A stretch of 64,000 nt of DNA from Streptomyces sp. NBC_00539 (lineage in GTDB: Bacteria > Actinomycetota > Actinomycetes > Streptomycetales > Streptomycetaceae), in NCBI RefSeq assembly GCF_036346105.1, contig NZ_CP107811.1:2052501-2116500 (forward strand). Reading direction: 5' to 3'. The notes beneath the pieces are model-generated. The model searched no databases and was not told where the DNA came from. It worked only from the letters and a program-made list of their open reading frames with translations. Both the position numbers and the translations under genes were made by a program. The first letter of the stretch is position 1. Each line of letters opens with the position of its first letter. This document shows positions 1-11,653 of the stretch, one piece after another.

Positions 1-1123
1 AGACGTGCACCTTGGCGTTGCCCTTGTGCACGACGTTGGCGCCCCAGCGGGTCAGGCCGTTGATCACGCGGTAGACCGCGTTCTCGTTGCCCGGGATCAG
101 GGACGACGCCAGGATCACGGTGTCACCGGGGACGATCCGGATCTGGTGGTCGCGGTTGGCCATCCGGGACAGGGCGGCCATCGGCTCGCCCTGGGAGCCG
201 GTGCAGACCAGGACGACCTCGTGGGCCGGCAGGTCGTCGAGGGTCTTCACGTCCACGACGAGGCCGGCCGGGACCCGGAGGTAGCCCAGGTCACGCGCGA
301 TGCCCATGTTGCGGACCATCGAGCGGCCGACGAAGGCGACCCGGCGGCCGTACTCGTGGGCGGCGTCGAGGATCTGCTGGATGCGGTGCACGTGGCTGGC
401 GAAGCTGGCCACGATGATCCGGTTGTGGGCATTGGCGAAGACCGTGCGCAGGACGTTGGAGATCTCCCGCTCCGGCGGCACGAAGCCCGGGACCTCGGCG
501 TTCGTCGAGTCGGAGAGCAGGAGGTCGATGCCTTCCTCGCTCAGCCGCGCGAAGGCGTGGAGGTCGGTGAGGCGGCTGTCCAGCGGCAGCTGGTCCATCT
601 TGAAGTCGCCGGTGGCCACGACCAGGCCGGCGGGGGTCCGGATGGCCACGGCCAAGGCGTCCGGGATGGAGTGGTTGACCGCGATGAACTCGCAGTCGAA
701 GGGGCCGAGGGCCTCCCGTTCGCCTTCCTTCACCTCAAGGGTGTAGGGGCGGATCCGGTGCTCCTGGAGCTTCGCCTCGATGAGGGCCAGCGTCAGCTTG
801 GAGCCGATCAGCGGGATGTCCGGCTTCTCCCGCAGGAGGTAGGGGACGGCGCCGATGTGGTCCTCGTGGCCGTGCGTGAGGACGATGCCCTCGATGTCGT
901 CGAGCCGGTCCCTGATGGACGAGAAGTCCGGAAGGATCAGGTCGATGCCGGGCTGTTCCTCTTCGGGGAAGAGGACGCCGCAGTCGACGATCAGGAGGCG
1001 GCCGTCGAACTCGAAGACGGTCATGTTGCGGCCGATCTCACCGAGACCGCCCAGGGGGGTGACCCGGAGGCCGCCCTTGGGGAGCTTCGGGGGCGGGCCG
1101 AGTTCAGGATGCGGATGGCTCAA
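1..1123 (-). CDS. rnj: Ribonuclease J, N-terminal two thirds (runs off the window)
   Basis: Metallo-beta-lactamase/beta-CASP ribonuclease with 5'-3' exo- and endonuclease activity in mRNA decay and rRNA maturation, cytoplasmic. Seen: the translation from 1123 begins MSHPHPELGPPPKLPKGGLR and carries the zinc-binding THGHEDH motif about 80 residues in, then an SDSTNAEVPG stretch and SFASHVHRIQQ of the beta-CASP domain. About 374 codons are present of a family length near 560; the C-terminal part lies beyond position 1. The start is taken as TTG at 1121-1123 because a GGTGAGGAGAG Shine-Dalgarno sits just upstream; no ATG in that frame fits the family N-terminus. It lies 128 bp downstream of dapA on the same strand, so co-transcription with dapA is likely. 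Confidence 0.95.
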   Translation of the reverse strand, partial: MSHPHPELGPPPKLPKGGLRVTPLGGLGEIGRNMTVFEFDGRLLIVDCGVLFPEEEQPGIDLILPDFSSIRDRLDDIEGIVLTHGHEDHIGAVPYLLREKPDIPLIGSKLTLALIEAKLQEHRIRPYTLEVKEGEREALGPFDCEFIAVNHSIPDALAVAIRTPAGLVVATGDFKMDQLPLDSRLTDLHAFARLSEEGIDLLLSDSTNAEVPGFVPPEREISNVLRTVFANAHNRIIVASFASHVHRIQQILDAAHEYGRRVAFVGRSMVRNMGIARDLGYLRVPAGLVVDVKTLDDLPAHEVVLVCTGSQGEPMAALSRMANRDHQIRIVPGDTVILASSLIPGNENAVYRVINGLTRWGANVVHKGNAKVHV

Positions 1124-1213
1124 AAGTCTCTCCTCACCACGCACGCCACGTACCTCGGAAGGCACGTGGCGCGCATGTCATTCGTGCACTTGCTCTTGTC
1201 TGGTGTGGTCAAG

Positions 1214-1241
1214 CTTGTTCAGTTGTGCTTGTTCAGTTGTG
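1214..1241. repeat. Perfect 14-bp tandem duplication between dapA and rnj
   Basis: CTTGTTCAGTTGTG occurs at 1214-1227 and again immediately at 1228-1241. It is AT-richer than anything around it and lies in the 128-bp dapA-rnj gap, 10 bp past the dapA stop. A further small dyad (1144-1151 with 1164-1171) follows. Function unknown; it could be a simple slippage duplication. Confidence 0.7.
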
Positions 1242-1251
1242 AAGTCTGTTG

Positions 1252-2181
1252 TCAGAGCTGTACCCCGCCGGCGGCAAGATCGATCTTGAGCTGCGCCGTC
1301 TCTTCGGCGGTCAGCTCGACGAGCGGGAGCCGCAGCGGGCCTGCGGGCAGGCCCTGGAGGTTCAGCGCGCCCTTGGTGGTGATCACACCCTGGGTGCGGA
1401 ACATGCCGGTGAACACGGGGAGCAGCTTCTGGTGGATCTCGGCGGCCTTCTGGACGTCGCCGCCCAGGTGGGCTTCGAGCAGCGCGCGCAGCTCGGGGGT
1501 GACCACGTGGCTGACGACGGAGACGAAGCCGACCGCGCCGACCGACAGGAGCGGCAGGTTCAGCATGTCGTCGCCGGAGTACCAGGCCAGGCCGCTCTGT
1601 GCGATGGCCCAGCTGGCGCGCCCCAGGTCGCCCTTGGCGTCCTTGTTGGCAACGATACGGGGGTGCTCGGCCAGCCGTACGAGGGTTTCGGTGTTGATCG
1701 GGACGCCGCTGCGGCCGGGGATGTCGTAGAGCATGACCGGCAGCTCGGTGGCGTCCGCGATCGCCGTGAAGTGCCGGTAGAGGCCCTCCTGCGGCGGCTT
1801 GCTGTAGTACGGGGTGACCGCGAGCAGGCCGTGGGCGCCGGTGCGCTCGGCCTGGCGTGCGAGCTCCAGGGTGTGGCGGGTGTCGTTGGTGCCGATGCCC
1901 GCGACCACGTGGGCGCGGTCCCCGACCGCTTCGAGTACGGCTCGTACGAGGTCGTTTTTCTCCGCGTCGGTGGTGGTCGGCGACTCACCGGTGGTGCCGT
2001 TGACGATCAGGCCGTCGTTGCCTGCGTCCACCAGGTGGGCGGCGAGTCGCTGCGCGCCGTCGAGGTCGAGTGCGCCATCCGCCGTGAACGGCGTGATCAT
2101 GGCGGTGAGGACCCGCCCGAAGGGGGTCTGCGGAGTCGAGATCGGAGCCATGGGTAACACGCTACTCGCTGCCACCCTCAT
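1252..2181 (-). CDS. dapA: 4-hydroxy-tetrahydrodipicolinate synthase
   Basis: Condenses pyruvate with aspartate semialdehyde, the first committed step of the lysine/diaminopimelate pathway; cytoplasmic tetramer. Seen: class I aldolase TIM barrel with NGTTGESPTT, the LYDIPGRSG segment holding the catalytic tyrosine and VANKDAKGD with the Schiff-base lysine; about 300 aa, normal for the family. Start: ATG at 2179-2181 has a good GAGGGGA Shine-Dalgarno five bases away; the family N-terminus MAPISTPQTPFG corresponds to the internal ATG at 2149-2151 (299 aa), which has no visible ribosome-binding site, so either may be used. It is followed on the same strand by rnj; dapB is nearby but in a separate unit. 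Confidence 0.95.
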   Translation of the reverse strand: MRVAASSVLPMAPISTPQTPFGRVLTAMITPFTADGALDLDGAQRLAAHLVDAGNDGLIVNGTTGESPTTTDAEKNDLVRAVLEAVGDRAHVVAGIGTNDTRHTLELARQAERTGAHGLLAVTPYYSKPPQEGLYRHFTAIADATELPVMLYDIPGRSGVPINTETLVRLAEHPRIVANKDAKGDLGRASWAIAQSGLAWYSGDDMLNLPLLSVGAVGFVSVVSHVVTPELRALLEAHLGGDVQKAAEIHQKLLPVFTGMFRTQGVITTKGALNLQGLPAGPLRLPLVELTAEETAQLKIDLAAGGVQL

Positions 2182-2280
2182 GGTGTCCCCTCGGGGGACG
2201 TCAACAGGGTACGGGTCCCCCATATGACTGCGGAGTGTGACGACGGCGAGTGGCTGCCGGTGTGGCCCGGGTTGTTGGAG

Positions 2281-2318
2281 CCCGGCACTGCCTGCTCGGG
2301 GGTTCAAGCAGTGCCGGG
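2281..2318. terminator. Stem-loop between thyX and dapA
   Basis: Perfect 11-bp inverted repeat CCCGGCACTGC (2281-2291) with GCAGTGCCGGG (2308-2318), 16-nt loop. It lies downstream of thyX and upstream of dapA, both on the minus strand. No U-run follows, as is usual for actinobacterial terminators. Confidence 0.6.
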
Positions 2319-2416
2319 TCCGTTTGATCAGCCTAGATGAACTTTCCGAAACGCCGCAATACGGACACTTGGGACTTGCTTTCGGACATCCGTGCGCGAC
2401 GCGCCGTCGACCCGCC

Positions 2417-3157
2417 CTACGGGGCGACGCGACCGTTCGCGTTGAAGGCGGCGTAGGTGAGGGGCATGAGCCCCGCCCAGTGCCGTTCCATCTTCTCGCC
2501 GACCATCTCGATCTCCCGCTGCGGGAAGGACGGGGTGGTCGCCAGCTCGTGCTGCGTGCGCAGGCCGAGGAAGTGCATGAGCGAGCGCGCGTTGCAGGTG
2601 GCGTACATCGAGGAGAAAAGACCGACCGGCAGGACCGAACGGGCAACCTCGCGGGCCACGCCCGCCGCCAGCATCTCCTGGTACGCCTCGTAGGCCCGGC
2701 GGTACGAGTCCTCCATGACGCGGCCGGTCAGTTCCTGCTGCGCCCCGGTGCCCTCGACGAACACGTACTTGCCGGGGCGGCCCTCCTGGACGAGCTTGCG
2801 GTCGCTGTCGGGGACGTAGAAGACGGGCTCGAGCTCCCTGTAGCGGCCCGATTCCTCGTTGTACGACCAGCCGACGCGGTGGCGCATGAACTCGCGGAAC
2901 ACGAAGATCGGCGCGCTGATGAAGAACGTCATCGAGTTGTGCTCGAAGGGGCTGCCGTGGCGGTCGCGCATCAGGTAGTTGATCAGACCCTTCGAGCGCT
3001 CCGGGTCCTTCTGCAGCTCCTCCAGCGACTGCTCGCCGGCCGTGGAGACGCGGGCGGCCCACAGCACGTCGGAGTCGGCGGCGGAGTGCTTCACCAGCTC
3101 CACCGTCACATCACTGCGGAAGCTGGGTTTCAGGTCGGTGGCGGCCGTATCGCTCAC
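2417..3157 (-). CDS. thyX: Flavin-dependent thymidylate synthase
   Basis: Methylates dUMP to dTMP using methylenetetrahydrofolate, NADPH and FAD, the alternative to ThyA. Seen: the ThyX signature RHRxxxxxxxxS at residues 92-103 (RHRVGWSYNEES), the FEHNSMTFFI segment and the C-terminal SLMHFLGLRT region; 246 aa, full family length. GTG start at 3155-3157 is preceded by GGAAGGA eight bases away. The gene is monocistronic-looking: a stem-loop follows it, and the 266 bp upstream separates it from a divergent small membrane gene. Confidence 0.97.
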   Translation of the reverse strand: MSDTAATDLKPSFRSDVTVELVKHSAADSDVLWAARVSTAGEQSLEELQKDPERSKGLINYLMRDRHGSPFEHNSMTFFISAPIFVFREFMRHRVGWSYNEESGRYRELEPVFYVPDSDRKLVQEGRPGKYVFVEGTGAQQELTGRVMEDSYRRAYEAYQEMLAAGVAREVARSVLPVGLFSSMYATCNARSLMHFLGLRTQHELATTPSFPQREIEMVGEKMERHWAGLMPLTYAAFNANGRVAP

Positions 3158-3336
3158 TGGGGTCCTTCCAAACGTGTCACACCTGGGGCGCGCCTACTCT
3201 ACGGCGCCCGGCGAGGGTCCCTTCGCAGGCCCGAGGGGGGACGTACGGCGCCCGGGGAGCCGACGGGGCGCCGGGGAAACGGACGGATGTCACGGAATCC
3301 GGCACCTATCGGGGCGTTCGCGCGTCCTACTGGGAG

Positions 3337-3382
3337 AAGGACCAGAAGGTCCGGTAGGTCCGCAAAGGACCGGCAGGACCGC
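3337..3382. repeat. Five tandem 9-bp GGWCC-centred repeats
   Basis: Units beginning at 3337, 3346, 3355, 3365 and 3374 share the pattern NAGGWCCRS; the GGWCC cores start at 3339, 3348, 3357, 3367 and 3376, a 9-9-10-9 spacing. They lie 40-85 bp upstream of the start of the small membrane gene at 3424 and in the thyX upstream gap. Could be an iterated operator or a minisatellite. Confidence 0.6.
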
Positions 3383-3423
3383 CCACGGCCCCCCGGGCCC
3401 CGACCACAAGGAGAGTCGCTTCC

Positions 3424-3663
3424 ATGTTCCTCCGGCGCGAACCCGTCCCGTTCACCTTCGTCGCCGAGGCCGACCGATTCCGCAGTAACGTCACTCCGCC
3501 GCCGCGCGAGAGTCTGAGCAAGACTCAGCTCGCCGCCCGTACGCTGGTCGGACTGACCGTGGTGGCCGGGCTCGTCGGCTCGCTGCTCTTCGGCATGCCG
3601 GCACTGCAGCCGCACAAGGCACCCGAGAAGTCACAGCAGTCGGAGGCCTCCGAGGGGCGGTAG
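3424..3663 (+). CDS. Small single-pass membrane protein, unknown function
   Basis: A 79-aa protein I recognise only as a conserved Streptomyces hypothetical. One transmembrane helix lies near residues 38-58 (LAARTLVGLTVVAGLVGSLL), preceded by a charged, proline-containing N-terminus and followed by a lysine/glutamine/glutamate tail. ATG start at 3424 is preceded by AAGGAGAG at an ordinary distance. The PH-domain membrane gene begins 48 bp downstream on the same strand, so the two may be co-transcribed. Confidence 0.75.
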   Translation: MFLRREPVPFTFVAEADRFRSNVTPPPRESLSKTQLAARTLVGLTVVAGLVGSLLFGMPALQPHKAPEKSQQSEASEGR

Positions 3664-3711
3664 CCTCACGGGCACAGCCCAACCGAACGTGCATGTGAGT
3701 GAGGTACAGCC

Positions 3712-4272
3712 GTGCCCCTGCCCTTCTTGACGGCCGACGGCGTGACCGACGCCGACGAGCACGAGGACGAAGCCCTCCCCCACGAAGACCACGACCGCTG
3801 GCGCCGGCCCTACCGGCCCGGCCCCTGGCGGGTGGCGATCGCCGCGCTGCTGCTCCTGCTGACCGCCTTCATGCTGCTGGCCACGATGATCATCGCCTTC
3901 GCGGGGGCGTGGGGCGGCGCGCTCGTGTGCCTGGCCGCCGCGCTCGCGGTGCTGGGCGCGACGCTGCGCCTGCTGCTGACGGGCGTGTGGGTGAGCCGTA
4001 GGGGTCTGCGCCACGTGGCGTTCTTCCGGACGCGGTCGATCCCGTGGAGCGCCGTCGACCGGATCCGTACGGTGCAGCAGCCGGTGCGCCTGCTGGGGCT
4101 GCCGAGGACCGTACAGGGGCAGGCGTTGACGGTCTCCGGTCAGGACGGCGCGTCGCTGCCGGTGCTGCTGACCGACCACGACGCCGACTTCCTCACGCGC
4201 GGGGAGGCCTTCGAGCGGGCCGCCGACGTGGTCGGGGCCTGGGCCGACGAATACCGGGCCGTCCCGGCCTGA
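3712..4272 (+). CDS. PH-domain (bPH-type) membrane protein
   Basis: A 186-aa protein with an acidic/histidine-rich N-terminus, two adjacent transmembrane helices (about residues 41-62 and 68-88) and a C-terminal domain beginning WVSRRGLRHVAFFRTRSIPW that matches the bacterial pleckstrin-homology pattern (conserved tryptophan followed by V.RIRTV). Start GTG at 3712 with GAGGTA upstream. Specific role not known. It converges on the minus-strand membrane gene at 4331, with a bidirectional hairpin between. Confidence 0.75.
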   Translation: MPLPFLTADGVTDADEHEDEALPHEDHDRWRRPYRPGPWRVAIAALLLLLTAFMLLATMIIAFAGAWGGALVCLAAALAVLGATLRLLLTGVWVSRRGLRHVAFFRTRSIPWSAVDRIRTVQQPVRLLGLPRTVQGQALTVSGQDGASLPVLLTDHDADFLTRGEAFERAADVVGAWADEYRAVPA

Positions 4273-4280
4273 GGTGACGC

Positions 4281-4310
4281 GGCGGGCCGTCCCGTGCGGG
4301 GCGGCCCGCC
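4281..4310. terminator. Bidirectional terminator hairpin
   Basis: GGCGGGCCGUCCC pairs with GGGGCGGCCCGCC around a GTGC loop (4294-4297): 13-bp stem with one G-U pair, placed between two converging genes. Confidence 0.75.
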
Positions 4311-4330
4311 GGGGTCCGTACGGGAGCGGC

Positions 4331-4783
4331 TCAGGCGGGTACGCGCTCCGCGTCGTGCAGGGCGATCGCCCGCTGCATGGCCTTGCGGGCCCGCGGGGTG
4401 TCACGGGCGTCGTGGTAGGCGACGGCGAGGCGGAACCAGCTGCGCCAGTCGCCCGGTGCGTCCTCGGTCTCGGCCTTGCGGCGCGCGAAGACCTCGTCGG
4501 CGGAGTCCCGCAGGATCCGGCCGTACTGGTCCCGCTCCAGCTCGTCCACGGGCAGGGCGCCCTCGGCCTCCAGCTCGGCGGCGAGCTGGTTGGCCTTGGT
4601 GACGAAGCGGGTGTTCATCCAGAGGAACCAGATCCCGATGACGGGCAGCACCAGGACCGCCACCCCGAAGGCGACGGTCAGCCAGGTGCCCTGCCGGATC
4701 AGCATCAGGCCCCGGCTGCCGACCAGGACGAAGTAGACGACCAGGACGGCGGCCGTGATGAAGTACGTGATCTTCGCGCGCAT
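4331..4783 (-). CDS. Two-helix membrane protein with C-terminal TPR-like helices
   Basis: 150 aa. Two transmembrane segments fill the N-terminus (about residues 7-25 and 35-55); the remainder is a soluble helical region in which DWRSWFRLAVAYHDARDTPRARKAMQRAIALHD looks like one tetratricopeptide-type helical pair. I recognise it as a conserved Streptomyces hypothetical next to dapB, without known function. ATG at 4783. It starts 20 bp after the dapB stop on the same strand, so it probably shares the dapB transcript. Confidence 0.7.
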   Translation of the reverse strand: MRAKITYFITAAVLVVYFVLVGSRGLMLIRQGTWLTVAFGVAVLVLPVIGIWFLWMNTRFVTKANQLAAELEAEGALPVDELERDQYGRILRDSADEVFARRKAETEDAPGDWRSWFRLAVAYHDARDTPRARKAMQRAIALHDAERVPA

Positions 4784-4802
4784 GGGTACTACTGCCTGCT
4801 CA

Positions 4803-6981
<2,179 letters not shown>

Positions 6982-6985
<4 letters not shown>

Positions 6986-9216
6986 TTGTCGGAGTCGTCC
7001 TTCTCGGCGTCGGCAGCGTCTTCGCCCTCGATCACGGGGACGAGGGAGAGCTTGCCACGGGAGTCGATCTCGGCGATCTCGACCTGCACCTTGGTGCCGA
7101 CCGCGAGCACGTCCTCGACGTTCTCCACGCGCTTGCCACCGGCGAGCTTGCGGATCTGCGAGATGTGCAGCAGACCGTCCTTGCCGGGCATGAGGGAGAC
7201 GAAGGCACCGAAGGTGGTGGTCTTGACGACCGTACCCAGGTAGCGCTCGCCAACCTCCGGCATGGTCGGGTTGGCGATCTGGTTGATCGTGGCGCGGGCG
7301 GCCTCGGCGGCCGGGCCGTCGGCGGCACCGATGTAGATGGTGCCGTCGTCCTCGATCGTGATCTCGGCGCCGGTGTCCTCCTGGATCTGGTTGATCATCT
7401 TGCCCTTCGGGCCGATGACCTCGCCGATCTTGTCCACGGGGATCTTGACGGTGATGATCCGCGGGGCGTTGGGGGACATCTCGTCCGGCGTGTCGATCGC
7501 TTCCATCATCACGTCGAGGATGTGGAGGCGGGCGTCGCGGGCCTGCTTGAGGGCGGCGGCCAGGACGGAGGCCGGGATGCCGTCGAGCTTGGTGTCCAGC
7601 TGGAGCGCGGTGACGAACTCCTTGGTGCCGGCGACCTTGAAGTCCATGTCGCCGAACGCGTCCTCCGCACCGAGGATGTCGGTGAGGGCGACGTAGTGGG
7701 TCTTGCCGTCGATCTCCTGGGAGATCAGACCCATGGCGATACCGGCGACGGGGGCCTTGAGCGGCACACCGGCGTTCAGCAGCGACATGGTGGAGGCGCA
7801 GACCGAGCCCATGGACGTCGAACCGTTGGAGCCGAGGGCCTCGGACACCTGGCGGATCGCGTAGGGGAACTCCTCGCGCGTCGGCAGGACCGGCACGATC
7901 GCGCGCTCGGCGAGCGCGCCGTGGCCGATCTCGCGGCGCTTGGGGGAACCCACGCGGCCGGTCTCGCCGACCGAGTACGGCGGGAAGTTGTAGTTGTGCA
8001 TGTAGCGCTTGCGGGTCACCGGGGAGAGGGTGTCCAGCTGCTGCTCCATGCGGAGCATGTTGAGGGTGGTGACGCCCAGGATCTGGGTCTCGCCACGCTC
8101 GAACAGCGCCGAGCCGTGCACGCGCGGGATGGCCTCGACCTCGGCGGCGAGGGTACGGATGTCCGTGATCCCGCGGCCGTCGATGCGGACCTTGTCCTTG
8201 ATGACGCGCTCGCGCACCAGGGCCTTGGTCAGGCTGCGGTAGGCGGCGGAGATCTCCTTCTCGCGGCCCTCGAAGGCCGGGAGGAGCTTCTCGGCGGCGA
8301 TGTCCTTGACGCGGTCCAGCTCGGCCTCGCGGTCCTGCTTGCCCGCGATGGTCAGCGCCTGGGAGAGGTCGCCCTTGACGGCGGCCGCGAGGGCCTCGTA
8401 CACGTCGTCCTGGTAGTCCAGGAAGACCGGGAACTCGCCCTCGGGCTTGGCGGCCTTGGCGGCGAGGTCGGCCTGCGCCTTGCACAGGACCTTGATGAAC
8501 GGCTTCGCGGCTTCGAGGCCGGCGGCCACGATCTCCTCGGTCGGCGCCTCGGCGCCGCCCTTGACGAGGGCGATGGTCTTCTCGGTGGCCTCGGCCTCGA
8601 CCATCATGATCGCGACGTCGCCGTCCTCGAGGGTGCGACCGGCGACGACCATGTCGAAGACGGCGTCCTCGAGCTCGGTGTGCGTCGGGAACGCGACCCA
8701 CTGACCGCGGATCAGCGCGACGCGGACGCCGCCGATCGGGCCGGAGAAGGGCAGACCGGCCAGCTGGGTGGACGCCGAGGCGGCGTTGATCGCCACGACG
8801 TCGTACAGGTGGTCGGGGTTGAGCGCCATGATCGTGGCGACGACCTGGATCTCGTTGCGCAGGCCCTTCTTGAAGGACGGGCGCAGCGGGCGGTCGATCA
8901 GGCGGCAGGTGAGGATCGCGTCCTCGGAGGGGCGGCCCTCGCGGCGGAAGAAGGAACCGGGGATCTTGCCGGCCGCGTACTGGCGCTCCTCGACGTCCAC
9001 CGTCAGGGGGAAGAAGTCGAGCTGGTCCTTGGGCTTCTTCGACGCGGTGGTCGCGGAAAGCACCATCGTGTCGTCGTCCAGGTAGGCAACGGCGGAGCCG
9101 GCGGCCTGGCGGGCCAGACGGCCCGTCTCGAAGCGGATGGTGCGGGTGCCGAAGGAACCGTTGTCAATGACGGCCTCGGCGTAGTGGGTCTCGTTCTCCA
9201 CTAGCGTTTTCTCCAT
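6982..9216 (-). CDS. pnp: Polynucleotide phosphorylase / guanosine pentaphosphate synthetase
   Basis: Phosphorolytic 3'-5' exoribonuclease and RNA 3'-polymerase of the degradosome; the Streptomyces enzyme was first described as guanosine pentaphosphate synthetase I. Seen over 744 aa: two RNase PH domains (first about 20-160, second from about 345, with [14 protein letters not shown]), KH domain with [13 protein letters not shown] and S1 domain with [21 protein letters not shown] at 9216 with GGAGACGA upstream. It follows rpsO after a strong intergenic hairpin and is coupled to the M16 peptidase by a GTGA overlap. Confidence 0.97.
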
Positions 9217-9437
9217 TTTCGTCGTCTCCGTCCGCCACCCGTGTGGTGGTGGACGGTTGCGGAGAAGCGCTCCTGGCGTGCGGGCCGGTCTTCGATCGAA
9301 GCACCCGGTTCGTAGCCTTCCGGGGCTTTCCGGATGCCACTACCGAGGACCGGCGGCGTAGGGAGGGCGCTCCTCCTCTTCAGTTGTGCACCTGCGACCA
9401 GACTACAAAGCGTCCGGTACGTCTCGCACGTACAGCA

Positions 9438-9474
9438 AAGGGAGCGGCCCACTCAGTGTGGGAACCGCTCCCTT
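9438..9474 (-). ncRNA. rpsO-pnp intergenic hairpin (RNase III-type site or attenuator)
   Basis: Long stem: AAGGGAGCGG (9438-9447) with CCGCTCCCTT (9465-9474), then an inner 5-bp stem 9448-9452/9458-9462 with a UU bulge and 5-nt loop. It starts 11 nt past the rpsO stop and ends in a short U stretch on the transcript. In Streptomyces a hairpin at this place is known to be cut by RNase III and to modulate pnp read-through; cleavage here is inferred from position and shape. Confidence 0.7.
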
Positions 9475-9484
9475 CACAGCGTCT

Positions 9485-9772
9485 TTACTTGGCGCCGGCC
9501 GCACCGCGGCGGATGCCGAGGCGCTCGACCAGCGTACGGAAGCGCTGGATGTCCTTCTTGGCCAGGTACTGCAGCAGGCGGCGACGCTGGCCGACCAGGA
9601 TCAGCAGACCACGACGGGAGTGGTGGTCGTGCTTGTGGGTCTTGAGGTGCTCGGTCAGGTCCGAGATGCGCTTCGAGAGCATGGCGACCTGGACCTCGGG
9701 GGAGCCGGTGTCGCCCTCCTTGGCACCAAACTCTGCGATGATCTGCTTCTTCGTAGCGGCGTCGAGCGGCAC
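9485..9772 (-). CDS. rpsO: 30S ribosomal protein S15
   Basis: Binds the central domain of 16S rRNA early in 30S assembly. Seen: [20 protein letters not shown], then [19 protein letters not shown] and [11 protein letters not shown], near-complete family sequence; 95 aa as expected. GTG at 9770-9772 has GAGGAG eight bases upstream. First gene of the rpsO-pnp-M16-dapB group on the minus strand; its promoter should lie within the 173-bp gap to eccD. Confidence 0.97.
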   Translation of the reverse strand: MPLDAATKKQIIAEFGAKEGDTGSPEVQVAMLSKRISDLTEHLKTHKHDHHSRRGLLILVGQRRRLLQYLAKKDIQRFRTLVERLGIRRGAAGAK

Positions 9773-9945
9773 GCGTACTCCTCGTTTAGGTCTTCGTAGC
9801 CACCGAGTGCCCCAGGTCGAATTCTCTGGGGATCTTCCGTAACTCGGGAGGCGGGGTCCGCTGAGCGCAGCCTCCAGAGGATCTCCGGGGGCGCGTACAC
9901 AAACGGCCGTCACACAGCGTACCAGGCTGCCGGGCCGGGACCGTC

Positions 9946-11460
9946 TCAGCTGGTGAGGGAGCGGGCCCGGGAGTAGACGTCGAGCACGGCCAGGGTCAGC
10001 GGGACCAGGCTGAGCAGTACCGCCGCCTCGGTGAGGTCGAGCAGCCGTCCCCAGAAGGGTGACAGGCCCTTGCGGGGGATGACAAGCGCAATTCCGGCGA
10101 GGAGGGCCGCGCCTGCGGCGACGGCGGCGGAGAGCCAGATCGTGCGCAGGTCCAGCCCGCTGCGGTCGTGGTACTTGACGAGCTCCGCGAGCAGGTCGGC
10201 CGGCGGGTGCAGGGCCAGGCCCAGGACGAGCAGGGCGATCGCGCCGAACCCGGCCACCAGGGCGCACACGACCTGGGAGGTGTAGCGGAAGAGCCTGGCG
10301 CGCAGCAGCATCGCGAGGCCGGTGGCGAGGGCCAGCAGCCGGCCCCAGGTGTTGTCGGAGAAGCCGAGGACGGCGGCGGAGGCGACGACGACGGCGGCGC
10401 AGCCGCCCGCCAGGCCCAGCAGCATTTCGTGGCCGCGCCGGGCCTGGGCGGCGATGGCTTCAGCGTCGAGGGAGGCGCCCTGGTCGGAGCGGCCGTCGCC
10501 GGCCGGGTCCGCGGGGTCACCGTACGGGGTGGTGTCGTGACCGTCGGGCAGCTCGTAGTCGCTGGTCGAGCTCTGCGGGGCGGCGTAGCCGATGGGCAGG
10601 CGGGCGAAGCGGGCGGAGAGGCCGGGCAGGAAGGCGACGAGGCATATCGCGACGGGCGCGCAGACGGCGGCGGTGGCCGTCGCGGAGCCTGCGGTGGCGA
10701 TGGCCGCGAAGGTGGCGAGGGTCCCGGTGGCGGCGAGGAAGGTGGCCGCGACGAAGGGGGCGTCGCCGTGCGGGGTGAGGGCGACCAGCGCGACGGAGGC
10801 GACGAGGGCGCAGACGCAGCCGAGCAGGAACTGCAGGCGGCCCGGTCCGTGGCCCGCGGCGGGGGCGACGATGCCGGAGCCGGCGATCAGCAGGTGCGGG
10901 AGCGCGGCGAGGCCGAGGGCGATGGCGGAGCCGCCGTCGCGGTAGACGCGGGCGCGGACGCCGGCCGCGGCGGTGAGCAGGACGGCGACGGCGGCGGCGA
11001 TGACGCCGGGCAGGCCGTGGGTGTCGTGGCGGACCGGGTCGGCGTACCAGAGGACGAAGCCGAGCAGGACGAGCAGGACCGCGGAGCCGGCCAGGCCCGC
11101 GCCGCGCAGCATGTCGTCGCTCCAGCGGTGCCGGTCGCGGACGACGGCGGACGCGACGGCGTCGGAGACGTCGTCGAAGACGGCCGGCGGCAGGGACTCG
11201 GCGAAGGGGCGCAGGCTGAGCACCTCGCCGTCGAGCACCTGCTGGGCGGCGAGGGTGCGGGCGCCGTCGAGGACGGTGCCGGAGCGGCGTACGAGGTGGA
11301 AGCCGGTGGGGGCGCCGACGGGCTGGGTCTGGCCGGTCAGGCGCAGGAGTTCCGGGTAGACGTCCGCGACGGCGATGTCCTCGGGGAGGGCTACGTCGAT
11401 ACGGCTGTCCGGTGCCACGACGGTGACCCTGCAGAAGCCGGTCGCCTCGGCCGTACTCAC
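9946..11460 (-). CDS. eccD: Type VII secretion integral membrane protein EccD
   Basis: Multi-spanning core subunit of the ESX inner-membrane complex. Seen: N-terminal ubiquitin-like (YukD) domain, about residues 8-90 ([20 protein letters not shown]), then roughly eleven hydrophobic helices interrupted by an acidic loop near residues 305-340; 504 aa, full length. GTG start at 11458-11460 with GGGGAGC upstream. Divergent from eccC across a 193-bp promoter region. Confidence 0.93.
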   Translation of the reverse strand: MSTAEATGFCRVTVVAPDSRIDVALPEDIAVADVYPELLRLTGQTQPVGAPTGFHLVRRSGTVLDGARTLAAQQVLDGEVLSLRPFAESLPPAVFDDVSDAVASAVVRDRHRWSDDMLRGAGLAGSAVLLVLLGFVLWYADPVRHDTHGLPGVIAAAVAVLLTAAAGVRARVYRDGGSAIALGLAALPHLLIAGSGIVAPAAGHGPGRLQFLLGCVCALVASVALVALTPHGDAPFVAATFLAATGTLATFAAIATAGSATATAAVCAPVAICLVAFLPGLSARFARLPIGYAAPQSSTSDYELPDGHDTTPYGDPADPAGDGRSDQGASLDAEAIAAQARRGHEMLLGLAGGCAAVVVASAAVLGFSDNTWGRLLALATGLAMLLRARLFRYTSQVVCALVAGFGAIALLVLGLALHPPADLLAELVKYHDRSGLDLRTIWLSAAVAAGAALLAGIALVIPRKGLSPFWGRLLDLTEAAVLLSLVPLTLAVLDVYSRARSLTS

Positions 11461-11571
11461 CTGTGTGCTCCCCTGTTTGCCGTTCCGGCGCCCGCAGGTG
11501 CGGGGGGCGGATCCGCGGATGCGCAGACCGCGCGGGCCACCCTACCGGGCTTATGACGGACTGTAGGCAAG

Positions 11572-11577
11572 TAGGAT
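11572..11577 (+). promoter_or_regulatory. Candidate -10 element for eccC
   Basis: TAGGAT matches the Streptomyces housekeeping -10 pattern and lies 77 bp before the eccC start in the eccD-eccC divergent gap. The -35 region is weak (TTATGA at 11551, spacing too short), so the call is tentative. Confidence 0.35.
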
Positions 11578-11653
11578 CACCTCCCCCGGCCAGGCCGGGG
11601 AGTTGAGGGCGCCGGTTGGGACGTCCGTCTGTTTTCGAGGGATTGATGCTCCG

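Noticed and set aside
2270-2330. Possible tRNA (GGTTCAA T-loop-like sequence)
   Set aside because: No acceptor, D or anticodon stems can be drawn; the sequence is explained by the thyX terminator stem-loop.
7165-9204. 679-aa plus-strand open frame
   Set aside because: Lies antisense to pnp throughout and has no motif of its own.
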